DNA of 64,000 nt, from positions 806,001 through 870,000 of the forward strand of contig CBDCVY010000013.1 of NCBI GenBank assembly GCA_965223245.1, read 5' to 3'. The DNA comes from CBDCVY01 sp965223245. Lineage in GTDB: Bacteria; Nitrospinota; Nitrospinia; Nitrospinales; Nitrospinaceae. How positions within the stretch are numbered: the first letter of the stretch is position 1; each line of letters begins with the position of its first letter. Below the pieces are notes generated by a model. It did not search any database. It saw only the letters and a list, made by a program, of their open reading frames with translations, and was not told the DNA's origin. A program made the translations under genes and the position numbers. Shown one piece after another: positions 7,359 to 15,917 of this stretch.

Positions 7359-9017
7359 TTGACGGTTTCACCAATTCGAGTTTCCCTTCTTCTTGTTTCC
7401 TGTAATTTGTTAGTGTTCGGTCAAGTTATAGGATTTGAGTTTGTCAACTTTGATGATCCTTTTTATGTTTATAATGAAAATGTTAAAAAGGGTTTGACAT
7501 TGGACGGAATTATTTGGGCCTTTTCTCCCAGTGAGAACTCAGCTAACTTCCTTAATTGGATTTCCCATATGATCGATGTCGAATTGTTTGGGTTTGATCC
7601 TGCGGGACACCATTTTGTAAATCTTATACTTCACATTGTTAACTCTATATTGTTTTTCTCTATTCTCTTTAGGTGGACAGGATCCATAAATAAAAGCGCA
7701 TTTGCAGCAGTTATTTTTGCGATTCATCCCTTAAGAGTTGAGACGGTTGCATGGGTATCCGATAGAAAAGATTTGCTATGTATGTTATTTGTTTTGCTTT
7801 CTTTGAGAAACTATGGAAAGTTTGTTGAAAAAACAAAATTAGCTGATTACTTTTTTTCGTTGTTATTTTTTCTGTTTGCGCTTTTGTCAAAGGTGGTGGT
7901 TTTTGCTTTTCCTGTTCTTCTTGTCTTGTTGGATTTTTGGCCTTTTAAGAGAGTGTTGGTTGATAAGGAGGTGGGAGCAGGGAAATTGAGATCTATAAAG
8001 AAGGTTTTAAGAGAAAAAATTCCATTTGCATTGTTGTCTGGAATTTTTGTTTGGATAACTATAATAAGTATGAGAATTGGCGTGGCTGAAAAAGGTGAAA
8101 ACCAGTTTCCGCTAGTTTTTAACTTTGAAAAAATTCCGATAAATTATTTGAGTTATTTGAAGAACATTTTCTGGCCGGCAGAACTTTCGGCTTTTTATCC
8201 ATTAATGTCTGAGGCAATTTCCATTGAAAGATTTCTTGTAACTTTTTTAAGCCTGGTGGTTATTACTTACTTGTTTTATAAGAAAACCAAAGAAGCTCCT
8301 TATTTGTTAATAGGGTGGCTTTGGTTTTTGATGATGTTAGCTCCCAGTATTGGAGCTTTAAAGTTTTTTGAATTTGAAATTGCTGACCGTTACACATATA
8401 TCCCGCTCATTGGAATTATTGTCATATTTGTGTGGAGTGTTTTCGATTTTTTTAAAAATAATGGGTTGCCTGAATGGATGCCAAAGGTATTAGTTGCTTT
8501 TTCTGTGTTAGTTTTAATGAGGTTATCTTTTGTCCAAACTAGTACATGGAGCAATAACATAGATCTTTATGAAAATATTATTAGCCAAGAAGACCGCAAC
8601 TATGTTGCTCACCACAATCTTGGTTCGGCTTGGATGGATCAGGGAAACACACCAAGAGCGATATATCATTTTAATAAGGCCGTTTTGTTTTCTGAAAATT
8701 CTTTGGTTTCTTGGGTTAATTTAGGGAATGCGTATTTTAAATTAAAAAACTATAAAGAAGCCCTATTTGCCTACGAAAAAAGCTTGGGAATTGATCCTAA
8801 TAATTTAGTTGCCCATTTAAACTTAGGGCTTATTTATGACATTAATGGCGAAGGTAAGAAGGCGATTGTCCATTCGATGACGGCATTAGAATTGTTTAAA
8901 ATTTATTTTGGGGCTGATTTTTCAAAATCAAAAGAACTTCATCAGGAATTACAAAAAATGTTTAAGAAATATGGGTATAAGTACGACGATTTTGTTGTAA
9001 CGCATAAAAAAACCTAA
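7359..9017 (+). CDS. TMTC-like polytopic membrane protein with C-terminal TPRs (copy 1)
   Basis: This 552-residue protein has about ten TM segments (residues 1-400), then TPR repeats (about 415-520: AHHNLGSAWMDQGNTPRAIY, SWVNLGNAYFKLKNYKEALF, AHLNLGLIYDINGEGKKAIV). The loop motif FVNFDDPFY after TM1 and the segment HPLRVETVAWVSDRKDLL are hallmarks of bacterial TMTC-like proteins, predicted GT-C fold glycosyltransferases related to animal TMTC O-mannosyltransferases. Activity here is inference. The TTG start is supported by GGAGAG a few bases upstream, a layout repeated in the tandem paralogue. A likely terminator follows the gene. Confidence 0.85.
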   Translation: MTVSPIRVSLLLVSCNLLVFGQVIGFEFVNFDDPFYVYNENVKKGLTLDGIIWAFSPSENSANFLNWISHMIDVELFGFDPAGHHFVNLILHIVNSILFFSILFRWTGSINKSAFAAVIFAIHPLRVETVAWVSDRKDLLCMLFVLLSLRNYGKFVEKTKLADYFFSLLFFLFALLSKVVVFAFPVLLVLLDFWPFKRVLVDKEVGAGKLRSIKKVLREKIPFALLSGIFVWITIISMRIGVAEKGENQFPLVFNFEKIPINYLSYLKNIFWPAELSAFYPLMSEAISIERFLVTFLSLVVITYLFYKKTKEAPYLLIGWLWFLMMLAPSIGALKFFEFEIADRYTYIPLIGIIVIFVWSVFDFFKNNGLPEWMPKVLVAFSVLVLMRLSFVQTSTWSNNIDLYENIISQEDRNYVAHHNLGSAWMDQGNTPRAIYHFNKAVLFSENSLVSWVNLGNAYFKLKNYKEALFAYEKSLGIDPNNLVAHLNLGLIYDINGEGKKAIVHSMTALELFKIYFGADFSKSKELHQELQKMFKKYGYKYDDFVVTHKKT

Positions 9018-9049
9018 ACAATTAATGCCATTAAATAATTAGGGTTTTT
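9006..9049 (+). terminator. Probable terminator between the two TMTC-like genes
   Basis: Near-complementary arms aaaaaacctaa and ttagggttttt (one bulged base) flank an AT-rich loop that has its own small stem. The element ends in five T residues at 9045-9049, so it could act in both directions. Confidence 0.5.
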
Positions 9050-9118
9050 CATTTATCTTCTCATCCTATTAGAATGAATAAAAATGGCTTTATTGTAGTT
9101 ATTTAGAGGAGAGATTTT

Positions 9119-10762
9119 TTGATTATCACCCCCTTTAGAGTTTTCCTCCTTCTTGTTTCCTGTAATTTACTAGTGTTTGGTCAAGTTATAGGATTTGAGT
9201 TTGTCAACTTTGACGATCACTTCTATATTGATAATGTCCATGTCAAGAAAGGATTAACTTGGGATGGCATTATTTGGGCATTTTCAAAACAAAATTTTGC
9301 TCAATTCTTGAATTGGATTTCCCACATGTTGGATGTGGAAATGTTTGGCTTTAACCCGATCGGACACCACTCTGTAAGTCTTGGAATTCATATATTAAAT
9401 ACCTTCCTTTTTTATCTTTTTTTGAACAGATTAACTGGATGCCAGGCAAAAAGTGTATTGGCGGCTATTGTTTTTGCTGTTCATCCTTTGCGAGCAGAAA
9501 CTGTGGCCTGGATATCAGACAGAAAAGACCTTTTAGCAATGCTATTTTCACTGTTAAGTTTAGAAGCCTATAGAAAATATATCCAAAATTCTGATTTTCA
9601 ATGTTTTTTGTGGGTAACTTTTTGGTTTTTATTAGCCCTCTTGTCGAAGCCTGTGATGGTTGTCCTTCCAGCTGTTTTTTTGTTGATGGATTATTGGCCG
9701 CTAGGGCGATTTCTAAATAAAGATCAATTTAAGAGTAACTCTAATTTCAAGTTTTATAGGTTATTAAAAGAAAAGTTTTTTTGGTTTTTTATTTCGGCCA
9801 TTTTCTGCTGGGTTGGGTATGAAAATATGGCTTTTCGCGACTATATTGTTGTTGATTCGCAAAACCCGATTCTAGTCCGTTTGGCCATGGTGCCTGTTCT
9901 CTATTTGAAATATTTATGTAATATTTTTTGGCCTTTCAAGCTTTCAATGTACTATCCAATGAAAACAGAAATGCCCGTAGTTTTGAGTTGGATGGGATCT
10001 ATTTTTGTATTAGTTGGGATTTCTTGGTGGTTTTGGACAAAAAGAGTTTTAGAACCCTATCTAATTACCGGTTGGTTATGGTTTTTAGGAGCACTATTTC
10101 CTTTAGTAGGTGTTATGAAAGCAGGTAAACATGATTTAGCAGATCGTTATACCTATTTTCCTCTTATAGGTTTAATCATTTTGGTAGTGTGGGGATTAAC
10201 AAATTGGTTTAATAGAAAGGGAATTGAAAAATCCTTAAAAGCTGGCTTTGTCGTTAGTACTTTACTAGCTATTATGGTCGTCGCCTGGAATCAAACAGGT
10301 GTTTGGAAGAATAGTTTTACTTTATTTCAAAGAAATATTGAAATAAATGATGGGAATTACATTGCCCATAATAATTTGGCACTTTTATTTATGGATGAAA
10401 AACAATATCCTCAAGCGATTCATCATTTAGAAAAAGCCATTTATTATTGTGGCTGTATTGAATCCTGGTTGAACTTGGGGTAAGTTTACCAACGGATGAA
10501 CCAAATTGATTTAGCGATTTCAGCATATAAGAATTTACTGAACACAGACCCAAAAAATGGAGTTGCGCATTTTGAACTGGGTAAACTTTATCAAAATATT
10601 GGAGAAAACCAACTTGCTATTTTTCATTCCATGAAAGCAGAGGAAATTTTTGTAAAAGTTCTGGGGGCTGAATTTTGGAGAGTCGTAGAAGCTCAAAAAC
10701 GAATAGCCAAATTGAATATGAGTCAAAAGAATTTATTAAATGATGGTGAACTAGTTAATTAA
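9119..10762 (+). pseudogene. TMTC-like membrane/TPR protein (copy 2), split by an in-frame TAA
   Basis: The reading frame from TTG at 9119 matches copy 1 along its length: FVNFDDHFY loop, HPLRAETVAWISDRKDLL, about ten TM segments, then TPRs. A TAA at 10481-10483 ends it inside a TPR (SWLNLG, stop, VYQRMNQIDLA). The same frame then continues without shift for 93 more codons to 10762, and the continuation aligns to copy 1 up to its C-terminus. Copy 1 has Asn at the stop position, and one substitution (e.g. AAA to TAA) explains the break. The upstream 454-residue piece could still be a membrane protein with truncated TPRs. Sequencing error or a very recent nonsense mutation are the simplest explanations. 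Confidence 0.8.
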
Positions 10763-10850
10763 TCATTTTCAAAAAACCTTCCTTGTTTCCTGCTAATGAT
10801 TTCATTATGATTGAGCGTTTACTAACTTATTTTGTTTTTTCAATTAATTT

Positions 10851-12536
10851 ATGAATTCCAACTCTAATACCGACTTTCATCACTCCCATTTTATTAAAAA
10901 AATTATTGAGGAAGACAATGAGTCCGGGAAATTTGACAAACGAGTGCAAACTCGATTTCCGCCCGAGCCAAATGGGTTTTTGCACATTGGCCATGCGAAA
11001 TCGATTTGTCTCAACTTTGGGTTGGCCAATGAATATAGGGGCCAATGCAATTTGCGTTTTGATGACACCAATCCCGCAAAGGAAGAACAACTATATATTG
11101 ATGCGATCAAAGAAGATGTTCGTTGGTTGGGATTTGATTTTGAAAATAGGGAATATTATACGTCTGACTATTTTGATCAGCTATATGAATGGGCTGTCCA
11201 ACTAATTCAAGATGGAAAAGCTTATGTCGATAACCAAACAGCGGATGAAATAAGGCTAAATCGAGGTACTTTAAAGGAGCCTGGAAAAGAAAGTCCTTTT
11301 CGTGATCGCTCAGTTGAGGAAAACCTGGAATTGTTTGAACGAATGAAAGCAGGTGAATACGATGAGGGGAGTAAAGTACTTCGGGCGAAAATTGATATGT
11401 CTTCCGGAAATCTCAATCTGCGGGATCCGGTGATCTATCGTATCCTTAAAGCTCCGCATCCAAGAACCGGGAGCAAATGGTGCATTTATCCAATGTACGA
11501 TTGGGCTCATGGGCAATCAGATTCTATTGAAAAAATTACTCATTCACTTTGCACATTAGAGTTTGAGGACCATCGACCTTTATATGATTGGTATTTAGAT
11601 CAACTAGAAGTTTATCACCCCCAACAAATTGAGTTTGCTCGGCTCAATTTGACTTACACAGTTCTGAGCAAACGTAAATTGTTGCAATTAGTTAAGGAAA
11701 AATTTGTTGAGGGTTGGGATGATCCGCGTATGCCAACCATCTCTGGATTTCGACGTCGGGGTTACACCCCCACAGCTATTCGTGAGTTTTGTGATCGAAT
11801 CGGTGTGGCTAAGGCAAATAGTACGGTAGACTTAGCGTTACTGGAATTTTGTATTAGGGAAGAGCTCAATAAAACTGCACCACGTGTAATGGCCGTATTA
11901 AATCCACTAAAAGTGGTTCTTACTAATTATCCTGAAGATCAGGAGGAAGAACTGGAGGCTGAAAATAACCCGGAAGATCCCAATGCAGGTTACCGTAAGA
12001 TTCCTTTCTCTCGAGAAATTTATATTGAACGAAGCGACTTTATGGAAGATCCTCCCAAAAAGTTTTTTCGTTTAGGACCCGGAAGAGAAGTACGTTTAAA
12101 GCATGCATATATAATCAAATGCGAAGAAGTAATAAAAAATGACCAAGGAGAGGTTGTTGAATTGCATTGCACTTATGACCCTGAGACCAAAAGCGGCCAG
12201 GCACCCACTGGACGAAAGGTCAAAGGTACACTGCACTGGGTTTCTTGCCAGCATGCATTTAGTGCTGAAGTGCGGTTGTACGATCACTTATTTAAAGAAA
12301 TTGAACCGGACAAAATTGAAATCCCGAACAGTTTGAATCCGGATTCTTTGGAAAGACTTACTGAATGCAAACTGGAACCGGGTTTAAAAAAAGCTCAACC
12401 TGGAGACAGTTTTCAATTTTTAAGGATGGGTTATTTTTGTGTGGATGCCAAGAGCAGTAAACCGGAAGTGCCTTGCTTCAACCGGACAACAACTCTTCGC
12501 GATACCTGGGCTAAAATTCAAGAAAAAGGTAAATAG
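10851..12536 (+). CDS. glnS: Glutamine--tRNA ligase
   Basis: This is a class I aminoacyl-tRNA synthetase that charges tRNA-Gln with glutamine in the cytoplasm. It is 561 residues (family about 550). The HIGH motif is at residues 45-48 within PPEPNGFLHIGHAKSI, and the KMSKS equivalent is VLSKRKLLQLV near residue 270. DDTNP and WGTRHYKE-like middle segments fit GlnRS rather than GluRS, as does the C-terminal beta-barrel anticodon region (HWVSCQHAFSAEVRLYDHLF). It converges with gltX with only 2 bp between the stop codons. Having GlnRS implies direct Gln-tRNA formation rather than sole reliance on GatCAB. Confidence 0.97.
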   Translation: MNSNSNTDFHHSHFIKKIIEEDNESGKFDKRVQTRFPPEPNGFLHIGHAKSICLNFGLANEYRGQCNLRFDDTNPAKEEQLYIDAIKEDVRWLGFDFENREYYTSDYFDQLYEWAVQLIQDGKAYVDNQTADEIRLNRGTLKEPGKESPFRDRSVEENLELFERMKAGEYDEGSKVLRAKIDMSSGNLNLRDPVIYRILKAPHPRTGSKWCIYPMYDWAHGQSDSIEKITHSLCTLEFEDHRPLYDWYLDQLEVYHPQQIEFARLNLTYTVLSKRKLLQLVKEKFVEGWDDPRMPTISGFRRRGYTPTAIREFCDRIGVAKANSTVDLALLEFCIREELNKTAPRVMAVLNPLKVVLTNYPEDQEEELEAENNPEDPNAGYRKIPFSREIYIERSDFMEDPPKKFFRLGPGREVRLKHAYIIKCEEVIKNDQGEVVELHCTYDPETKSGQAPTGRKVKGTLHWVSCQHAFSAEVRLYDHLFKEIEPDKIEIPNSLNPDSLERLTECKLEPGLKKAQPGDSFQFLRMGYFCVDAKSSKPEVPCFNRTTTLRDTWAKIQEKGK

Positions 12537-12538
12537 CT

Positions 12539-13957
12539 TTAATCTTGAATCACTTGGATGGCATTTTTCAATCTCTCAATAGTTCTTTCTTTGCCTAATA
12601 ATTCGACCACTTCATAAATTCCGGGACTGGTGGTTTTACCTGTAAGGGCCACTCGGACAGGTTGAGCCAATTTACCAAGTTTAATCCCTGCCTCTGCAAT
12701 TATTCCTTTAAACAACGTTTCGAGATCCTCATGGGTCAAAGGCTCAGTTAAAGCATTTAAGCCAGTAACAAGATTTTCAAAAAGTGGTTTTACTTCAGGT
12801 TTTAAAAATTTTTCTTTAGCCTTAGGGTCAAAAACAATTTCCTCGTTAAAATAAAATGCACTACCCTGAGCCATTTCCACTAAAGTTTTACTGCGTTTTT
12901 GAAGAGGAGGAATAACTTTCAGGATTTCTTCATCAGTCTTCTGATGATTTTCTGGCAATATATTTTCCTGGATTAAAATTGGTTTTAAATGGGGTAAAAG
13001 TTCATTGGGAGTGAATTTTTGAATCCATTGTTCGTTGACCCACAATAGTTTTTCCGGATTAAATACTGCTGCAGAGATGGTGACATTTTCTAAAGAAAAA
13101 TTCGCAATCATTTCTTCTTTTGTAAATATTTCTTGATCGCCATGGGACCAACCTAATCTTGCAAGATAGTTGATTATTGCGTGGGGTAAAAAACCTTGCT
13201 TCAGATATTCTAAAGTTGAAGTTGCGCCATGGCGCTTGCTCAGCCGTGTTTTATCGGACCCTAATATCATGGAAATATGAGCAAACTGAGGTTGAACGAT
13301 GCCTAATGCTTGATAAAGAATAACTTGTTTCGGTGTGTTGGACAAATGGTCATCACCACGAATGACATGGGTCATTTGCATTTCAGCATCATCTACGACG
13401 ACAACAAAATTATATGTAGGTGTTCCGTCGGATCGTTGCAAAATAAAGTCATCAAGTTCATTGGCATCAAATGAGATGTTGCCTCGTAAAATGTCGTTAA
13501 AGTCGATAGTTCCTTCTAGCGGAGCTTTAATTCGTACTACATTAGGTATTCCTTCTGGCTCATCGGTTCGATTGCGGCAGGTTCTATCATATTTTGGCTT
13601 GAGGCCTTTCTCTTGTGCAGTTTTGCGCTTTGCATCCAGTTCTTCAGAGGTACAATAACATTTGTAAGCTTTTCCTGTTTCTAATAAGGCTGATATTTTC
13701 TGTTTGTAGAGGTCTTGTCGTTCCATTTGTCGAAAGGGGCCTTCATCCCATTCTAATCCGAGCCAACGCATGGATTTCAATATTTCTTCAATGGATTCAT
13801 CTGTAGATCGAGACAAATCGGTGTCTTCAATCCGAAGAATGAATTTACCCTTATTATGCTTCGCATAAAGCCAATTGAATAGTGCGGTGCGAACTCCGCC
13901 AATATGTAAAAAGCCTGTTGGGCTGGGTGCAAATCGAACTCTTACCGTGTCACTCAT
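12539..13957 (-). CDS. gltX: Glutamate--tRNA ligase
   Basis: The enzyme charges tRNA-Glu. It is 472 residues, standard for bacterial GluRS. The HIGH-type motif is in RFAPSPTGFLHIGGVRTALF (HIGG at 18-21), and the KMSKS-type motif RLSKRHGA is near residue 243. A zinc-binding-like Cys set is visible in YKCYCTSEEL and YDRTCRN. The C-terminal anticodon-binding helices end in PVRVALTGKTTSPG. The stop lies 2 bp from that of glnS on the opposite strand, leaving no room for a terminator between them. Confidence 0.97.
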   Translation of the reverse strand: MSDTVRVRFAPSPTGFLHIGGVRTALFNWLYAKHNKGKFILRIEDTDLSRSTDESIEEILKSMRWLGLEWDEGPFRQMERQDLYKQKISALLETGKAYKCYCTSEELDAKRKTAQEKGLKPKYDRTCRNRTDEPEGIPNVVRIKAPLEGTIDFNDILRGNISFDANELDDFILQRSDGTPTYNFVVVVDDAEMQMTHVIRGDDHLSNTPKQVILYQALGIVQPQFAHISMILGSDKTRLSKRHGATSTLEYLKQGFLPHAIINYLARLGWSHGDQEIFTKEEMIANFSLENVTISAAVFNPEKLLWVNEQWIQKFTPNELLPHLKPILIQENILPENHQKTDEEILKVIPPLQKRSKTLVEMAQGSAFYFNEEIVFDPKAKEKFLKPEVKPLFENLVTGLNALTEPLTHEDLETLFKGIIAEAGIKLGKLAQPVRVALTGKTTSPGIYEVVELLGKERTIERLKNAIQVIQD

Positions 13958-14052
13958 GTTTTCCTCTTAAAGTGAAACCAAAGGGCGATAGATTACCAGA
14001 TTCTTATAAATTTAGTAAGAAAAGAGAATAGGACTGATATAAGCTTGGGGGC

Positions 14053-14089
14053 AAAAAAATACAGCCGACAGGGGAAGTGTCGGCTGTAT
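14053..14089 (-). terminator. Strong intrinsic terminator after the 148-aa secreted protein gene
   Basis: The 12-bp perfect arms atacagccgaca (14059-14070) and tgtcggctgtat (14078-14089) enclose a 7-nt loop. Seven A residues at 14053-14059 form the T tract on the minus strand. It is the longest perfect stem I found in the window. Confidence 0.9.
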
Positions 14090-14151
14090 CTGGGTAAGGG
14101 AGTCGCTAAATACCTTAAGCTTATGGAACGGGTATCCAGTACTCCAATAAA

Positions 14152-14598
14152 TTAATTACAGGTAACAGTTACAGGATTGGTTCCGGTGTTGGTAAATTTA
14201 ACGGTACCAGCAATGTCACCAATAGAATCTCCACGGCTGAAAGCATTTTGTCGTGTTAAAACAACTTTGCTAGCACCCATGGTACCTTTTCGATCCAAAC
14301 CAGTTTTACCATGATCACCGCCATTAAGTGAACGATGGTCATCGTTAGGTCCTAAAGTAAGTGGAACGGTGGTAGCATTAGCTGATTTCCAAACTACCAA
14401 GTTAGCGTTACCACGATCATTACTGGTATGGCCAAAGTTTTTGTCATCAGCAGTATTAGCAATTTTCGCAACTTCTACGGTAATAGAGTTAGCATCTTGA
14501 CATGAAGCGGATTGGCCAGTTTTGATTTCCTTAGCCATAGCTGAAGTACCCAAGCCAACTACCAATAAAGCAGCAGCTAAAGCGATTGTTTTTTTCAT
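14152..14598 (-). CDS. Small exported protein, 148 aa, unknown, likely well expressed
   Basis: A canonical signal peptide (MKKTIALAAALLVVGLGTSAMA, cleavage after residue 22) leads a mature protein of about 126 residues rich in Asn, Thr, Gly and Asp. Two Cys are present (C33 and the penultimate residue), which could form a disulfide. The end (TVKFTNTGTNPVTVTCN) looks like beta strands. A strong ribosome-binding site (AAGGAGT, 7 nt upstream) and the strong terminator downstream suggest high expression. I do not recognise the family. Confidence 0.8.
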   Translation of the reverse strand: MKKTIALAAALLVVGLGTSAMAKEIKTGQSASCQDANSITVEVAKIANTADDKNFGHTSNDRGNANLVVWKSANATTVPLTLGPNDDHRSLNGGDHGKTGLDRKGTMGASKVVLTRQNAFSRGDSIGDIAGTVKFTNTGTNPVTVTCN

Positions 14599-14672
14599 TC
14601 CCAGACTCCTTTCAAATTGTATGGATAAATGATTCCAAAATTAAACCTGCTCCCAAATCGAACAAAAGATTT

Positions 14673-15089
14673 TTACGCAGTTTGGAGCTTAACCACGTGG
14701 ATTTCTAAGCATCTTGGATTAGCAGATTGTGAGTCCGTTTCTAGGGAGTAGCAAACGCTATACAATCCCTTTTTTGGAAACTCCAACCCTATTGTTTGCC
14801 CTGGTAAAAATGATTCAATATTAACCATTTTTTTTTCTGAATCTGTTTTTTGGATACTTGTACCAACTAGCGTTTCCGTGAAATTGTTTTTTAATTGAAC
14901 CGTAGTGTTTGTTGAAACCGTAACAACGGGTAATTGAGCTTTCCCGATTTCCAAAATTATAGTTTTCACTAGAGGCTCAGCAGAAATAGGCTGGCAGCAA
15001 ATAATGAGAAAAATTAATGCGCTGCTTAATATCACCCATTTTTTAATTCGAATAGCTAAACCCTTAGAAAACCGAGAAAATGACCGCAC
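14673..15089 (-). CDS. Exported protein, possibly cupredoxin-like, 138 aa
   Basis: The hydrophobic export signal is at about residues 16-37 (KWVILSSALIFLIICCQPISA). The mature part is beta-rich: LVKTIILEIGKAQLPVVTVS, a segment on chain attachment (NTTVQLKNNF), and FPKKGLYSVCYSLE, which resembles the 'F-x-x-G-x-Y-x-x-x-C' turn near the copper site of plastocyanin-like proteins. The usual His and Met ligands are not apparent, so copper binding is doubtful. It lies 74 bp upstream of the 148-residue secreted protein on the same strand. Confidence 0.65.
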   Translation of the reverse strand: MRSFSRFSKGLAIRIKKWVILSSALIFLIICCQPISAEPLVKTIILEIGKAQLPVVTVSTNTTVQLKNNFTETLVGTSIQKTDSEKKMVNIESFLPGQTIGLEFPKKGLYSVCYSLETDSQSANPRCLEIHVVKLQTA

Positions 15090-15218
15090 AAGTTCCTGTT
15101 TGTAGTAACAATTAAAAAATTAAAACCCAAAAACGCATTTAAGGGCAATGGCGGAGATTGTAATGAAAATAAACATTTAGCGGTATCGGCCTAAATCTTA
15201 TTCTCGTGTAGGAAAACG

Positions 15219-15248
15219 CCCCTCTTGATAATAGGATAAAAAGAGGGG
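15219..15248 (-). terminator. Possible terminator after the response regulator gene
   Basis: Arms cccctctt (15219-15226) and aagagggg (15241-15248) form an 8-bp stem with a 14-nt loop. On the minus strand it is followed by only a short T run (CGTTTTCC), so termination strength is uncertain. Confidence 0.45.
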
Positions 15249-15267
15249 GCTTTAGGTGAAAGGGAAG

Positions 15268-15915
15268 TTATATTATTTGATTTTGAATTGCATAATGAAT
15301 TAATTCAGCATTCTTTCTCATAAGCATTTTATCTAAAATGCGGCTACGGTGGGTGCTTATGGTCTTTACGCTTAAAGAAAGCTCTTCTGCAATTTCTGTT
15401 AAGGACTTTCCAGAGGCAATCATTGAAAAAACTTGAAATTCTCGATCGGATAATTTTTCATGTAGAGGTTTATCTTGATCTAAATAGTCAAAAGCTAATT
15501 TTTCAGTGATAGTTGGACTTGCATATTTTCCACCTCGGGCAACTTTTCTAACTACTTCCAATAATAAGTCAATGGGGCTTTCTTTGGTGATATAGCCGGA
15601 GGCCCCTGCTTTGATAAATCGAGCAGCATACTGGTTTTCAGGATGAACACTCAATATTAATATCGGTATTTTAGGAAATTGGGAACGGAGTTGTTTTAAT
15701 AGCTCCAATCCGTTTTTACCTGGCATAGAAATATCTAAAATTAATAAATTTATTTCTGAATGTTTAGCTTTTTCTAATACCTCTTCCCCGCTGGAGGCTT
15801 CCTCTACCACTTCTAGATCAGGGGTCGACATCAGAGCTTGCTTTAAGCCGCTCCGAAATAGAGGGTGGTCGTCTGCAATTAAGATTTGGATTTTTGTTTT
15901 TACTTCTGCTAGCAA
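15268..15915 (-). CDS. NarL/FixJ-type response regulator
   Basis: This 215-residue protein has an N-terminal receiver domain with acidic pocket D15-D16, phosphoacceptor D61 (LLILDISMPGKNG) and a conserved Lys in GYITKES. A LuxR-type helix-turn-helix follows at about residues 150-210 (LSDREFQVFSMIASGKSLTE, then VKTISTHRSRIL). It acts as a phosphorylation-controlled transcription factor. It begins 2 bp after the stop of the sensor kinase gene, so the two form a cognate pair. The target genes are not evident from the window. Confidence 0.95.
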   Translation of the reverse strand: MLAEVKTKIQILIADDHPLFRSGLKQALMSTPDLEVVEEASSGEEVLEKAKHSEINLLILDISMPGKNGLELLKQLRSQFPKIPILILSVHPENQYAARFIKAGASGYITKESPIDLLLEVVRKVARGGKYASPTITEKLAFDYLDQDKPLHEKLSDREFQVFSMIASGKSLTEIAEELSLSVKTISTHRSRILDKMLMRKNAELIHYAIQNQII

Positions 15916-15917
15916 TG

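Noticed and set aside
13335..13658. Plus-strand 107-residue frame inside gltX
   Set aside because: It mirrors conserved gltX codons on the other strand; Ser/Arg/Leu-rich composition is typical of antisense frames.
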